64,000 nucleotides of DNA. It comes from Lactobacillus sp. ESL0679 (GTDB taxonomy: Bacteria; Bacillota; Bacilli; Lactobacillales; Lactobacillaceae). Positions 19,137 to 28,031 of this stretch are shown in pieces. A program made the position numbers and the translations under genes. Location of the stretch: contig NZ_JAQTIG010000006.1 of assembly GCF_029433515.1 (NCBI RefSeq), positions 56,118-120,117 on the forward strand. The letters run 5' to 3'. A model generated the notes under the pieces. It was given only the letters and a program-made list of their open reading frames with translations. It ran no database searches and had not been told where the DNA came from. The first letter of the stretch is position 1. Every line of letters starts with the position of its first letter.

Positions 19137-19404
19137 ATTTCGGTTAAAGGGCTTTTTACTGGCAGAAAGTATGGTAGCACTTGTTTTAGCAGTGATGGGT
19201 GTTACTCTCATTGCATTAATTGTTGGCAGCAGTATGGTGAATGAGCATCAAATCGAGTTAAAGACAGATCGAACTTATGCTTGGCATGCCTTGAAAGAAA
19301 GCAACTTAGATAAAATCACCGTTCATGATCGCGTTTATCAACCTGCAGGAGCAAAAAGTGTCTATGATACAACAGACAAGAAAACTTATGAAATTAAGGA
19401 ATAA
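19126..19404 (+). CDS. comGE: ComGE-like minor pseudopilin
   Basis: This 92-residue protein starts at TTG 19126 inside comGD. It has a prepilin-like hydrophobic N terminus (KGFLLAESMVALVLAVMGVTLIAL) with Glu five residues after the Gly-Phe cleavage site. The remainder is short and poorly conserved in the family. The name rests on position in the comG operon. Confidence 0.75.
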   Translation: MKNRFRLKGFLLAESMVALVLAVMGVTLIALIVGSSMVNEHQIELKTDRTYAWHALKESNLDKITVHDRVYQPAGAKSVYDTTDKKTYEIKE

Positions 19405-19891
19405 GGGCTTTATGTTGGCCGAAGCCATGTTTGCCGTTTTTATAACTTTGTTGGTTGTTTTAATGTTGCAAAATTTGCTAAAGAGCATGACCTTGGCCAA
19501 TAAAGCTGAACATCATACCGACGATGTGGTTTTTTCTTATGTGCAATTCAACCGCTTTTTACATGATAGTCATACGAAATTGGCCTATGTTGATGTCACT
19601 GCTTCCACGGCAAAAAAGGCAAAAATCGTAAAAATAGACCAAGATAATAATGAAAATATTTATTGGTTAACTTTTTATAAAAATATGATTCGGGCAACAA
19701 CTATTGAAGGAGGACATATGCCACTGTTATTGAATATTAGTAAGGCGAAGTTTGTGACTCATTCACAGCAACTAATGATTGCTGTGACGGAAGATGATGG
19801 CCGCCAGTCCGAATTATATTTTAAATTAGCTAAACAGCCGGAAAAGAAGGCGAAAAATGAACAAGCTAAAAAAGCAAAAAGTAAAAGCTAG
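19388..19891 (+). CDS. comGF: ComGF-like minor pseudopilin
   Basis: The start ATG 19388 gives MKLRNKGFMLAEAMFAVF, a prepilin-type N terminus, and 167 residues. The longer frame from 19325 lacks this register. It overlaps comGE by 17 bp. The body has the strand-rich pattern of ComGF (IYWLTFYKNMIRATTIEGGH) and a Lys/Ala-rich tail. It is a probable minor component of the competence pseudopilus. Confidence 0.82.
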   Translation: MKLRNKGFMLAEAMFAVFITLLVVLMLQNLLKSMTLANKAEHHTDDVVFSYVQFNRFLHDSHTKLAYVDVTASTAKKAKIVKIDQDNNENIYWLTFYKNMIRATTIEGGHMPLLLNISKAKFVTHSQQLMIAVTEDDGRQSELYFKLAKQPEKKAKNEQAKKAKSKS

Positions 19892-20015
19892 TGCGTTACT
19901 TAGCAGCGTCTTGGTGTTAATCACTTGTCTGTTATTCCTGCAATTTTATCAGGAAGTTTACCGTTTCAGTATGGAAAGTGACCTGCTATTAATTGAGTAT
20001 CTAGTCAACAATTGA
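19857..20015 (+). CDS. ComGG-like short membrane protein at the end of comG
   Basis: A 52-residue frame starts inside comGF (ATG 19857), with a Lys-rich N terminus and one membrane segment (ALLSSVLVLITCLLFLQFY). The last gene of lactobacillus comG operons is typically this short and poorly conserved, so ComGG is a positional inference. No prepilin cleavage motif is obvious. Confidence 0.6.
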   Translation: MNKLKKQKVKASALLSSVLVLITCLLFLQFYQEVYRFSMESDLLLIEYLVNN

Positions 20016-20075
20016 TTTGCTTGCACCGATAACCTTCTTTCTATTAAAATGGTAAGGAGATAAGGGGAATTAAGC

Positions 20076-21080
20076 ATGGATAAAATTGAAGAACTTTTTA
20101 ATAAATTTTTGGACTGTGTTAAATGTCTGCAGGACAGCTTAAATGTTACTTTTGGTGAGGCTTTAACTGAGACCTTTGATAATCTTGAAACAGGTAAGAT
20201 TAAAGTCGAAATGGGTGCCCCAGATAAGGACACGGTTGCTAAGTTAAGTCAAAAATATGCCGCATTGGATTATGACCATTTAGCGCAGAAGGATAAGGTA
20301 CAAGTTTTTACTTATCTAGTCCTCAAAGCAATTAATGAAGACGAATTAGATGTCAATCAGATGCCGACACCACCAGCAATTGCCACAATTATTGCGATGC
20401 TGATGAAGAAGTTATTGCCGACAGATAAGGACTTGACGATTGTTGATCCAGCCGTTGGTACTGGCAGTTTGCTTTATGAAGTCGTTAACCAGTTGAAAAT
20501 GGCTAATCATTCTAAGCTGAATTATGAGTTAGCTGGAATTGATAATGACGAGGAAGTGCTAAACTTTGCCGACGTTGGTGCTCATTTAAATGGAATCAAG
20601 ATTGATTTGTATTGCCAGGATGCTCTTAGTCCTTGGCTGCTTGAAAGTCCAGAAGCAGTAGTTAGTGATTTGCCAATTGGTTATTATCCAATTGATGATA
20701 ATGCAACTAATTTTGCAACAAAAGCTGAAAAAGGGCACTCATTCGCACATCTTTTGTTTATTGAACAAATTATTAAAAATCTGCAGCCTGGAGGCTACGC
20801 CTTTTTGGTTGTGCCCAAATCAATTCTTTCTGGTAAAGTTGGGGCTGACTTTATGCCGTGGCTTGCTGAAAAGGTCTTCTTGCGGGCGATTGTTGAGTTG
20901 CCGGACAACATGTTTCAGAATAAATTTAACCAAAAATCAGTCTTGGTATTTCAAAATCACGGCACTGGTATTAGTAGTAGCGAGGTTTTGCTCACAAAGT
21001 TAGACTCAATTAAGAAGCAAGAGGAGCTAATTAAGCTTAATGTTAAGCTAAATGAGTGGTATACTAATAACATTCATTAA
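20076..21080 (+). CDS. Class I SAM-dependent DNA methyltransferase-like protein (YtxK type)
   Basis: The 334-residue protein has the N6-adenine methyltransferase fold: SAM-binding motif I DPAVGTGSLLYEV near residues 128-140, and a modified motif IV DLPIGYYP in place of NPPY. Such YtxK-like genes commonly follow comG in lactobacilli, just before ackA, as here. The altered catalytic motif leaves open whether it methylates DNA. No restriction partner is nearby. GGAGATAAGGGG precedes the ATG. Confidence 0.85.
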   Translation: MDKIEELFNKFLDCVKCLQDSLNVTFGEALTETFDNLETGKIKVEMGAPDKDTVAKLSQKYAALDYDHLAQKDKVQVFTYLVLKAINEDELDVNQMPTPPAIATIIAMLMKKLLPTDKDLTIVDPAVGTGSLLYEVVNQLKMANHSKLNYELAGIDNDEEVLNFADVGAHLNGIKIDLYCQDALSPWLLESPEAVVSDLPIGYYPIDDNATNFATKAEKGHSFAHLLFIEQIIKNLQPGGYAFLVVPKSILSGKVGADFMPWLAEKVFLRAIVELPDNMFQNKFNQKSVLVFQNHGTGISSSEVLLTKLDSIKKQEELIKLNVKLNEWYTNNIH

Positions 21081-21122
21081 TTTGTGAAAATACAAAGTTA
21101 CATGTATGGAGGAATTTTATTT

Positions 21123-22307
21123 ATGAAAAAAGTTTTAGCAATCAACTCAGGTAGTTCTTCTTTTAAGTACAAGTTATTTGCTTTACCAGAAGAAAAGGTA
21201 TTAGCAGAAGGTCTTGCTGACCGTGTTGGTATTGACGGTTCATCATTTGAAATCAAATTAGCCAACGGTGAAAAGCATAAGGAAGAAGTAGCTATTCCAG
21301 ATCAAGAAACAGCCGTTAACTTGTTGCTTAAAGCATTGGAAGAATACAAAGTTATTTCTGATTTAAGTGAAATTGTTGGTGTTGGTCACCGTGTTGTTGC
21401 TGGTGGGGAAGAATTCTCAGATTCAGTAATCGTTGACAAGGACAAATTACAAGCAATTTATGACTTGAAGGAATATGCACCATTGCATAACCCAGCTGAA
21501 GGTAAGGGAATTGAAGCATTTATGAAGTTGCTTCCAGAAGTACCAGAAGTTGCTGTCTTTGATACTTCATTCCACCAAACTTTGGATCCGGTACACTACA
21601 TGTACTCAATTCCTTATAAATATTATCAAGAATATGGTGTACGTAAGTATGGTGCTCACGGTACTTCAGTTCGTTACATTGTTGGCCGTGCTGCTGAAAT
21701 GCTTGGTAAAGATGCCAAGGATTTGAAGATGGTAGTTTGCCACTTGGGTTCAGGTGCATCAATTACTGCTGTTAAGAACGGCAAGTCTTACGACACTTCA
21801 ATGGGCTTTACACCACTTGCAGGTATCACAATGGGTACTCGTTCAGGTGATGTTGATCCTTCAGTTTTGCAATATATTATGAATAAAGACAACATTGATA
21901 TTAACCAAATGATTAGTATTTTGAATGATAAGTCAGGATTACTTGGTATTTCTGAAATTTCTTCAGATATGCGTGATTTGGAAGATAATGCTGACAAGAA
22001 GGCTAACTTAGCTCGTGAAATTTTTGTTGACCGTGTAATTCAATACGTTGGTTCTTACGTTGCTGAAATGGGTGGCGTTGATGCGATTGTCTTCACTGCC
22101 GGTGTTGGTGAACACGACAGCAGCGTTCGTGAAAATGTCATGAAGGCTTTTGAATTTATCGGTTTGGACCCAGACTTTGAAGCTAACAAGTCTAACGGCG
22201 AGAAGTTCATTTCTAAAGACGGTTCAAAGGTTAAGGCAATGATTATCCCAACTGATGAGGAATTGATGATTGAACGTGATGTTGTTCGTTTAGCTCACTT
22301 GAACTAA
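21123..22307 (+). CDS. ackA: Acetate kinase
   Basis: The 394-residue enzyme starts at ATG 21123 after GGAGGAA and opens KKVLAINSGSSSFKYKLF, the acetate kinase N terminus. It retains VGHRVVAGGEEF, the FDTSFHQT block with the catalytic Asp/His region, CHLGSGASI and GFTPLAGITMGTRSGDVDP. It interconverts acetyl phosphate plus ADP with acetate plus ATP, the ATP-yielding step of acetate formation. Placement after comG and the methyltransferase is conserved in lactobacilli. Confidence 0.96.
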   Translation: MKKVLAINSGSSSFKYKLFALPEEKVLAEGLADRVGIDGSSFEIKLANGEKHKEEVAIPDQETAVNLLLKALEEYKVISDLSEIVGVGHRVVAGGEEFSDSVIVDKDKLQAIYDLKEYAPLHNPAEGKGIEAFMKLLPEVPEVAVFDTSFHQTLDPVHYMYSIPYKYYQEYGVRKYGAHGTSVRYIVGRAAEMLGKDAKDLKMVVCHLGSGASITAVKNGKSYDTSMGFTPLAGITMGTRSGDVDPSVLQYIMNKDNIDINQMISILNDKSGLLGISEISSDMRDLEDNADKKANLAREIFVDRVIQYVGSYVAEMGGVDAIVFTAGVGEHDSSVRENVMKAFEFIGLDPDFEANKSNGEKFISKDGSKVKAMIIPTDEELMIERDVVRLAHLN

Positions 22308-22344
22308 TTAATTGAACTTTTTAATCGTTTGTTGATGTGAATTA

Positions 22345-22353
22345 TGCTATAAT
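22345..22353 (+). promoter_or_regulatory. Extended -10 promoter of ssrA
   Basis: TGCTATAAT (TGn plus consensus TATAAT) ends 13 bp before the tmRNA 5' end. No good -35 is spaced correctly, consistent with an extended -10 promoter. Confidence 0.65.
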
Positions 22354-22366
22354 TAGAGAGTCTCAA

Positions 22367-22731
22367 GGGGATGTTTTGGGATTCGACAGGCGTAGATTCG
22401 CATTGACTGCGATTTGTAGGTCACGTCTACATTAAAACGTCACAGAACTTTAACTGCAAATAAAGAAAATTCTTACGCATTAGCTGCTTAATTTAGCGCT
22501 TATGCCTTGCCTAATATTAGATTACTCACGTCTAGTAGTAGGTATCAAATTAGTGAGTTACGTTTAACTACCTCATCTGAATAGTTAAAAAGAGTCCTAA
22601 GCAGGTTAGCTAGTCCATCCTAGCCCTGTTATATGGCGTTTTGGACTAGTGAAGTTCAAGTAATATAACTATGATCGTAGAGGTCAGTGACGGAATGCGT
22701 TTGGACAGGGGTTCAATTCCCCTCATCTCCA
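22367..22731 (+). ncRNA. ssrA: tmRNA (transfer-messenger RNA)
   Basis: The 5' end GGGGATG...GGATTCGACAGG and the 3' end GGTTCAATTCCCCTCATCTCC form the tRNA-like acceptor and T-arm (GGGGATG pairs with CATCTCC). The tag frame begins at GCA 22456 and reads ANKENSYALAA, stop TAA at 22489-22491. With the charged Ala this gives the proteolysis tag. After the discriminator A the genome reads CTA rather than CCA, so the CCA end would have to be added enzymatically. The region between the tag and the 3' end holds pseudoknot-like repeats. Confidence 0.95.
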
Positions 22732-22744
22732 CTAATAAAGCTAT

Positions 22745-22779
22745 AAAGCCTATTAAATCAATATTTGATAGGCTTTTTG
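22745..22779 (+). terminator. Terminator after ssrA
   Basis: AAAGCCTATTAAAT (22745-22758) pairs with ATTTGATAGGCTTT (22763-22776, one G-U) and runs into T residues. Confidence 0.85.
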
Positions 22780-22803
22780 CTTGCACTTGATACAATAAAC
22801 ATT

Positions 22804-23268
22804 TTAAATACCTAATCCATTTAAATAATTTCGTAAGCGTTCTTGACCGTCTTTAGTAGAGTTGATATAGTGTTCAGTCATTTGAATATTTAAGTGTCCC
22901 ATAGTAGTTTGAACATCTGTGGCTATTTGGCCTTTCATATAAGTAGCATATATGTGTCTGAAACCATGAACTGTAATATGTTTTGTAATTTGTGAATTAT
23001 ACTTATAAATTGAATCTAGCCATCTCTGAGGTTTAGTTAAACTAACATATTTGTTACCTTCACCATGGAAGATAATTGGACAAATAATTATGTCATTTTT
23101 TCGGTATTGCTTGAAAACTGATATCATATAATCACTAAGCGTTTGATACCTAATAGAGATGTGACTTTTAGGCGTTTGCATTATTTGCTTGTTATTCATA
23201 CCAAGTGCTAAAGTTTTAATGACATGAACGGTTTTATTCTTAAAGTCAATGTCTGACCATGTAAGTGT
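22804..23268 (-). pseudogene. Truncated tyrosine recombinase (integrase remnant) at the tmRNA 3' end
   Basis: The open frame (stop codon at 23269-23271) encodes only the C-terminal catalytic half of a phage or ICE integrase. It starts TLTWSDIDFKNKTVHV and contains HGFRHIYATYM (HxxR), MGHLNIQMTEHYI with the nucleophilic Tyr, and a typical tail. The N-terminal DNA-binding domain and the first catalytic Arg are absent. It is convergent to ssrA, whose 3' end is a classic attachment site. This is the residue of a lost element. The 240 bp to manA hold no gene I can support. Confidence 0.8.
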
Positions 23269-23516
23269 TCAACTTCAATCTACCGAAATATAATTTTAAA
23301 TATTATAAATATTTTAAAGCTAACACTTATATAATCATGCTAAATATTTTATTTAAGCCTAAAATATAGCTACTACTTAAAAACACCGCCCGCTAATTTG
23401 GGTGGAGGTTTACATTTACGTATGAAAATCTATATAATAAGTCACATAATAAAGATTTAATAAAAATATTCCTTTTTTATCCGATAAAAGTTTAAACTTA
23501 ATATGAGGTGATTAGA

Positions 23517-24485
23517 GTGGAACCAATATTTTTAACACCGTATTTCAGACCAAAAATCTGGGGTGGGAGAAAACTACAAACAATTTTTAATTATGATATT
23601 CCAGCTGGCAAAGTAGGCGAAGCATGGATTATTTCTGGATACAAAGATGACGCGTCGCTCGTTAATCAAGGTCCATTAAAGGGGCAAACGTTGCGGCAAG
23701 TCTATCATGAACATCCGGACTTATTTGGCAATCCTAAGGAAAAAGAATTTCCGTTATTAGTCAAATTCCTAGATGCTAATGATAATTTATCAGTGCAGGT
23801 TCATCCTGATGATGAATATGCTAGAAAAGTGGAGAATGACAGTGGTAAAACCGAGAGCTGGTACGTTTTACAGGCTGATCCAGATTCATATTTAATCTAT
23901 GGGCATACTGCCAAGACGCGTGATGAATTAGCTGATATGATTCATCGGGGGCGATGGGACAAGCTTTTGCGTAAGGTGCCGGTCAAGGCAGGCGATTTTT
24001 TCTATGTTCCAGCGGGAACGATTCACGCTTTAACTAAAGGAATTATGGTAATTGAAACCCAGCAGTCCAGTGATGTTACCTACCGGTTGTGTGATTATGA
24101 CCGAGTTAATGAGAAGACGGGCAAACAGCGTGAATTGCACACGCAGAAGTCGATTGATGTTACCACAGTGCCACATGTTGACCCGGCAATTGATATTAAA
24201 GTAACTAATGAGCAAGGAGCTACTATTAAGATTTTAGTTGAGCCACCGCTGTCACCACATTTTTATTTATGGCAAATTGATTTAGATGGTCAGTGGCAAA
24301 CTAGCTTAAACGGTCACCCTTACCTATTAGTTTCTGTTATTGAAGGAGAGGGTCAACTGCAAGTTGGCGATCAGACTTATAAGCTAAAGGTTGGTACTAA
24401 TTTCATTATTCCTAATCGGATGAAAGACTTCTCGTTCATTGGTAAAATGAAAATAGTAATGTCTGCTCCTACTAAGCAGAATTAA
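23517..24485 (+). CDS. manA: Mannose-6-phosphate isomerase, class I
   Basis: The 322-residue enzyme starts at GTG 23517, six bases after GAGGTG, with MEPIFLTPYFRPKIWGG. It keeps the zinc-site motif QVHPDDEYA near 95-103, GKTESWYVL, FYVPAGTIHAL and IETQQSSDVTYRLCDYDR. It interconverts mannose-6-phosphate and fructose-6-phosphate in the cytosol, linking mannose uptake to glycolysis and to GDP-mannose supply. It is a separate unit from the downstream regulatory genes. Confidence 0.93.
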   Translation: MEPIFLTPYFRPKIWGGRKLQTIFNYDIPAGKVGEAWIISGYKDDASLVNQGPLKGQTLRQVYHEHPDLFGNPKEKEFPLLVKFLDANDNLSVQVHPDDEYARKVENDSGKTESWYVLQADPDSYLIYGHTAKTRDELADMIHRGRWDKLLRKVPVKAGDFFYVPAGTIHALTKGIMVIETQQSSDVTYRLCDYDRVNEKTGKQRELHTQKSIDVTTVPHVDPAIDIKVTNEQGATIKILVEPPLSPHFYLWQIDLDGQWQTSLNGHPYLLVSVIEGEGQLQVGDQTYKLKVGTNFIIPNRMKDFSFIGKMKIVMSAPTKQN

Positions 24486-24512
24486 AATTCATTAAAAAGG
24501 AAATTAAGAAGT

Positions 24513-24908
24513 ATGATTTATATTGCTTGCGGCGCAATTTTGCTTGTCGTCGGACTTATCTGGTTAATTAAGCCAGCCAAAAAGGCTAATCCACTATATG
24601 GTTATTTGTCATACTTAGCACAGGTCAATCGAAGTAGCTTTGCTTTTGCTCAGAAAAAAGCGAGTATATATTTTGCCTTTTTTGGCTTACTGCAACTACT
24701 AATTGGAATTGGCATTCACCTGTTAAAATGGGATCGGTATTTTTTAATCTGGTTATTGACGTTTTACTTCTTTATTTTGTTTCCAATTGTTGCGACCGAA
24801 AAAAGTTTGAAACGGTTTTTAATTAAACGCAATGAGTTGCCACCAGATTATGTTGATCCGGATAAAGTCAAGCACGAAAGAACTAAAGGATTTAGGGATC
24901 GAAAATGA
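24513..24908 (+). CDS. Small membrane protein, possibly SdpI-like
   Basis: The 131-residue protein has an N-terminal membrane span (IYIACGAILLVVGLIWLI), then NPLYGYLSYLAQ, which recalls the NPxYGYRT block of SdpI-family proteins, then two more spans and a charged tail. The stop overlaps the response-regulator start (ATGA), so it is cotranscribed with the two-component system and may be functionally linked to it. The family call is tentative. Confidence 0.55.
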   Translation: MIYIACGAILLVVGLIWLIKPAKKANPLYGYLSYLAQVNRSSFAFAQKKASIYFAFFGLLQLLIGIGIHLLKWDRYFLIWLLTFYFFILFPIVATEKSLKRFLIKRNELPPDYVDPDKVKHERTKGFRDRK

Positions 24909-25636
24909 AATTAAAAATTTTGATGGTTGAAGATGATAGTTCTGTCGCTGAAATGATGGGGATGTTTTTTGCTAAAGAAGGCTGGACAGAAGATGTTGCC
25001 GTCGATGGTGTGCAGGCTGTCGAAATGTTCAAAGAACACATTGATGAATACGACTTGATTACTTTGGATCTTAATTTACCTAAAAAGGATGGTATCCAGG
25101 TTGCTAAGGAGGTACGCGCGCTTTCGCCGACAGTACCGATTATTATGTTAACGGCGCGTGATAGTGAAGCCGATCAGATTTTGGGATTAGGTGTTGGCGC
25201 CGATGATTATGTTTCCAAGCCCTTTAGCCCACTAGCGTTAATTGCGCGGATTAAGGCATTGCACCGCCGGATTATGATTGAAGATAATCAAAGTCATCCT
25301 AAATTAGCCAAGCAGACTAGTGATTATGATGTTAACACCAAGCACGTCAAAATTTCTAAAGCACGGCGTGAAGTTTTGTTTGATAACAAAAAGGTGGCCA
25401 ATATAACGCCCAAGGAATTTGACTTGCTTTATACAATGGCGCAAAAGCCCAGGCAAGTTTTCTCACGTGGGCAGTTGCTTGAAGCCGTCTGGGGCTACGA
25501 CTATTTTGGCGAAGAGCGAACTGTCGATGCCCATATTAAGAAATTACGGCAAAAATTGGAAAAGGTTGGTGCTGATGTAATTCAAACTGTGTGGGGTGTT
25601 GGCTATAAGTTTGATGATGAGCAGGGTAAGAAATGA
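24905..25636 (+). CDS. OmpR/PhoB-family response regulator
   Basis: The 243-residue protein has a receiver domain at 1-120 (acidic pocket EDD, phosphoacceptor Asp in DLITLDLNLP, KPFSP) and a C-terminal winged helix (ITPKEFDLLYTMAQKPRQVFSRGQLLEAVWGYDY). A linker of about 30 residues is longer than usual. It overlaps the histidine kinase gene by 4 bp, so the pair is coupled. Target genes are unknown. Confidence 0.92.
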   Translation: MKLKILMVEDDSSVAEMMGMFFAKEGWTEDVAVDGVQAVEMFKEHIDEYDLITLDLNLPKKDGIQVAKEVRALSPTVPIIMLTARDSEADQILGLGVGADDYVSKPFSPLALIARIKALHRRIMIEDNQSHPKLAKQTSDYDVNTKHVKISKARREVLFDNKKVANITPKEFDLLYTMAQKPRQVFSRGQLLEAVWGYDYFGEERTVDAHIKKLRQKLEKVGADVIQTVWGVGYKFDDEQGKK

Positions 25637-27084
25637 AACTAATCTATCAACACTTACTTAGTTTTTTGCTAATCATTGTGACAACGGTATCAATCATTGG
25701 CTATGCTGAGATTAAATCAGTGACAGCCCAATCTTATGAGCAAAATTACCGGCGCATGGACGATTATGCTTCATCATTAGGGGACTTAGCTGCTAATGAT
25801 CAAAAAAATGGGACCATCATGCTTAACTCGGAATTTTTGGATCAATTACAGTTTGTGTTGCGCGGTGATGATCTTCACCTGCATATTTTCAATAATCAGG
25901 GGATGCAAATTTATCCTAAAAGTCGTCATTTACTCCGCTTAAAAGGTAATGTTTTTGCCGTGTTAAGTCACGGTGAAGAAATTCACATTAGAAATAATAA
26001 TGAAGAAAAATCGTATTTGTGTCATACGAAAAATGCGTATACGGGTGTAATTGTTCCGTGGATGAGTGGACATAAGATTGTTGGGGCAATTTGGCTAGGG
26101 TCGCTTGTTAAAGATGTTGAACGGCCAATTGACACAGCCAAGCGTAATTTAATTAATGCTTTAATTATTGCCTTATTTGTTGGGTTAATCATGAGCACTA
26201 TTTTGAGTTATTATTCAACTAATAAGATTAATCGTCTTTCACGAGCAATCAAAAAAGTGCGCTCTGGCAATTTTGACGTGCAGATTGAGCAGAAGGGCAA
26301 TGATGAGATTGATCAATTAGCTGCTAGCTTTAATAAGATGGTACAAGCATTAAAAGAATATAATCAAGAAGTCAAATCACAGGAAAAGAGACGCGACCAA
26401 TTTATGGCTGATGCAGCCCATGAAATGCGCACGCCGCTAACGACAATTAATGGCATTTTGGAAGGATTGCAGTATAATGCCATCCCAGAAGAATCCAAAC
26501 CAAAGTCAATTGACTTAATGCGTCGGGAAACAAAGCGCCTAATTCGCTTAGTTAACGAAAATTTGGATTACGAAAAGATTCGCAATAATCAAATTAATTT
26601 AAGTAAGACGCAATTTAATGCCAGCAAGGTTTTAGAAGATGTGATCATTCAACTAAAGCAGAATGCTGATAAAGTTAACGATCAGCTCGAGATAGAGGTA
26701 CCGTCTGAACTGCCGATTTATGCTGATCGTGACCGATTAACACAAATTATTGTCAACTTGGTGCAGAATGCGATTCAGTTTACTACTAATGGTCATATTT
26801 TGCTTAGTGGTCGCAGAATTATTCACGGAACGGAAATCACAGTCAAGGATGACGGGATTGGGATGAACAAGGAACAAATGAAGTATATCTTTGAGCGCTT
26901 CTTTAAAGCTGATCCGTCACGTGCTCGATTGGGAACAGGTGAATCAGGTTTAGGACTAGCAATTGTTTCTTCTCTTGTTAAACAGCATGGCGGCAAAGTT
27001 TCAGTAACTTCCGAAATGGGACAGGGAGCACAATTTACGATTAAAATTTATGATCAAGGTTATGAACAATATTTAACTGAATAA
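25633..27084 (+). CDS. Membrane sensor histidine kinase
   Basis: The 483-residue kinase has a membrane span at 7-27, an extracellular sensor of about 145 residues, and a second span near 175-195. A HAMP linker follows (KINRLSRAIKKVRSGNF), then the H box DAAHEMRTPLTTI with the phospho-His, an N box (VNLVQNAIQF) and G boxes (DDGIGM, GESGLGLAI). It would phosphorylate the upstream regulator. The sensor domain is not recognisable, so the signal is unknown. Confidence 0.92.
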   Translation: MKLIYQHLLSFLLIIVTTVSIIGYAEIKSVTAQSYEQNYRRMDDYASSLGDLAANDQKNGTIMLNSEFLDQLQFVLRGDDLHLHIFNNQGMQIYPKSRHLLRLKGNVFAVLSHGEEIHIRNNNEEKSYLCHTKNAYTGVIVPWMSGHKIVGAIWLGSLVKDVERPIDTAKRNLINALIIALFVGLIMSTILSYYSTNKINRLSRAIKKVRSGNFDVQIEQKGNDEIDQLAASFNKMVQALKEYNQEVKSQEKRRDQFMADAAHEMRTPLTTINGILEGLQYNAIPEESKPKSIDLMRRETKRLIRLVNENLDYEKIRNNQINLSKTQFNASKVLEDVIIQLKQNADKVNDQLEIEVPSELPIYADRDRLTQIIVNLVQNAIQFTTNGHILLSGRRIIHGTEITVKDDGIGMNKEQMKYIFERFFKADPSRARLGTGESGLGLAIVSSLVKQHGGKVSVTSEMGQGAQFTIKIYDQGYEQYLTE

Positions 27085-27091
27085 TAGATGC

Positions 27092-27125
27092 AAAAAGAGA
27101 ACTTCAAAATAAAGTTCTCTTTCTT
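27092..27125 (+). terminator. Terminator after the two-component operon
   Basis: AAAGAGAACTT (27094-27104) pairs perfectly with AAGTTCTCTTT (27112-27122). Confidence 0.85.
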
Positions 27126-27132
27126 GTTATAG

Positions 27133-27993
27133 TTATTTTTCTTCGGCCTGATGCCAAACTTTAGCAGCAGCTGGTAAATTACCCAAATTGGTTATTTCGT
27201 CCTTGTTGACGACAATTAAATTATCTGGACCAGCAGCCAACTTATTAAAACTGTCTAGGCTTTGATTTTTAAAGTAGCCCTCGCTAGCGTCTGCCAAACT
27301 AGTTTGCAGCTGAGTAATTCGATATGCTTCAGCGTCAGCTTTAGTTTTAATTGCCTGCGCATTAGCCTTAGCCGTTGCAATTAAGGCATCATTTTTGGCT
27401 TTAGTTGTTAATTCAATATTTTTAGCTTCCCCCTCAGCCTTTTCAATTGCGGCAATTTTTTCACGGTCAGCTGTTAGTTGTTTGTCCATGGCTTTTTGAA
27501 TTTCAGGACTTGGCAACAATTCATCAATATTGACTCGGACAACGCGAATACCGTAAATATCCGTTAAGTCGCCGATTGCCTCTGCTAATTGAGTATTAAT
27601 TTTACTTGTTGAACCTAGAGCCTCGTTTAAGTCCATCCGTCCGATAATGTCACGCAAGTGTCCGCGGATTAATTCAACCATGGACTTAACTGAGTCAGTG
27701 TTGTTATAGAAGTACTTGTAAGAATCAGTTACCAGATAGTTTAAGGTTAAGCTTGTTGTAATTTCGGCATTGTCTTTAGTAATGATCGAATATTTGGAAA
27801 TTTCAGCGGGGAACATCGCCAAAGAAACGCGCCGCATCTTTTGGATAAAGGGAATAATGAAAACAAACCCTGCTTTAACTGTTTTAGAATACTTGCCTAA
27901 AGTTTCAATTAAACCCTCATTATTTTGCGGAACAACTCGGCAGCCCGCAATAAAAAACACAATTAGTAAGATAATAATAATTATCAATTTCAT
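27133..27993 (-). CDS. SPFH/band-7 (stomatin, QmcA-like) membrane protein
   Basis: The 286-residue protein has an N-terminal membrane anchor (IIIIILLIVFFIAGCRVV), followed by the band-7 signature (NNEGLIETLGKYSKTVKAG, FVFIIPFIQKMRRVSL). After the SPFH domain comes an Ala/Lys/Glu-rich helix (about 185-240) that forms coiled coils in oligomers. Such proteins scaffold membrane microdomains and chaperone membrane proteases. It lies downstream of the LtaS-type gene on the same strand, 38 bp apart, and may be cotranscribed. Confidence 0.88.
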   Translation of the reverse strand: MKLIIIIILLIVFFIAGCRVVPQNNEGLIETLGKYSKTVKAGFVFIIPFIQKMRRVSLAMFPAEISKYSIITKDNAEITTSLTLNYLVTDSYKYFYNNTDSVKSMVELIRGHLRDIIGRMDLNEALGSTSKINTQLAEAIGDLTDIYGIRVVRVNIDELLPSPEIQKAMDKQLTADREKIAAIEKAEGEAKNIELTTKAKNDALIATAKANAQAIKTKADAEAYRITQLQTSLADASEGYFKNQSLDSFNKLAAGPDNLIVVNKDEITNLGNLPAAAKVWHQAEEK

Positions 27994-28031
27994 TTTGAAC
28001 TTTTCCTTTCTTAACTAAATAGCGATAATTA

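Noticed and set aside
20076..21080. Restriction-modification system
   Set aside because: No restriction or specificity gene is adjacent; the methyltransferase-like gene is a conserved comG neighbour with an altered catalytic motif.
22804..23268. Functional integrase at ssrA
   Set aside because: The N-terminal half and first catalytic Arg are missing and an in-frame stop precedes the remnant.
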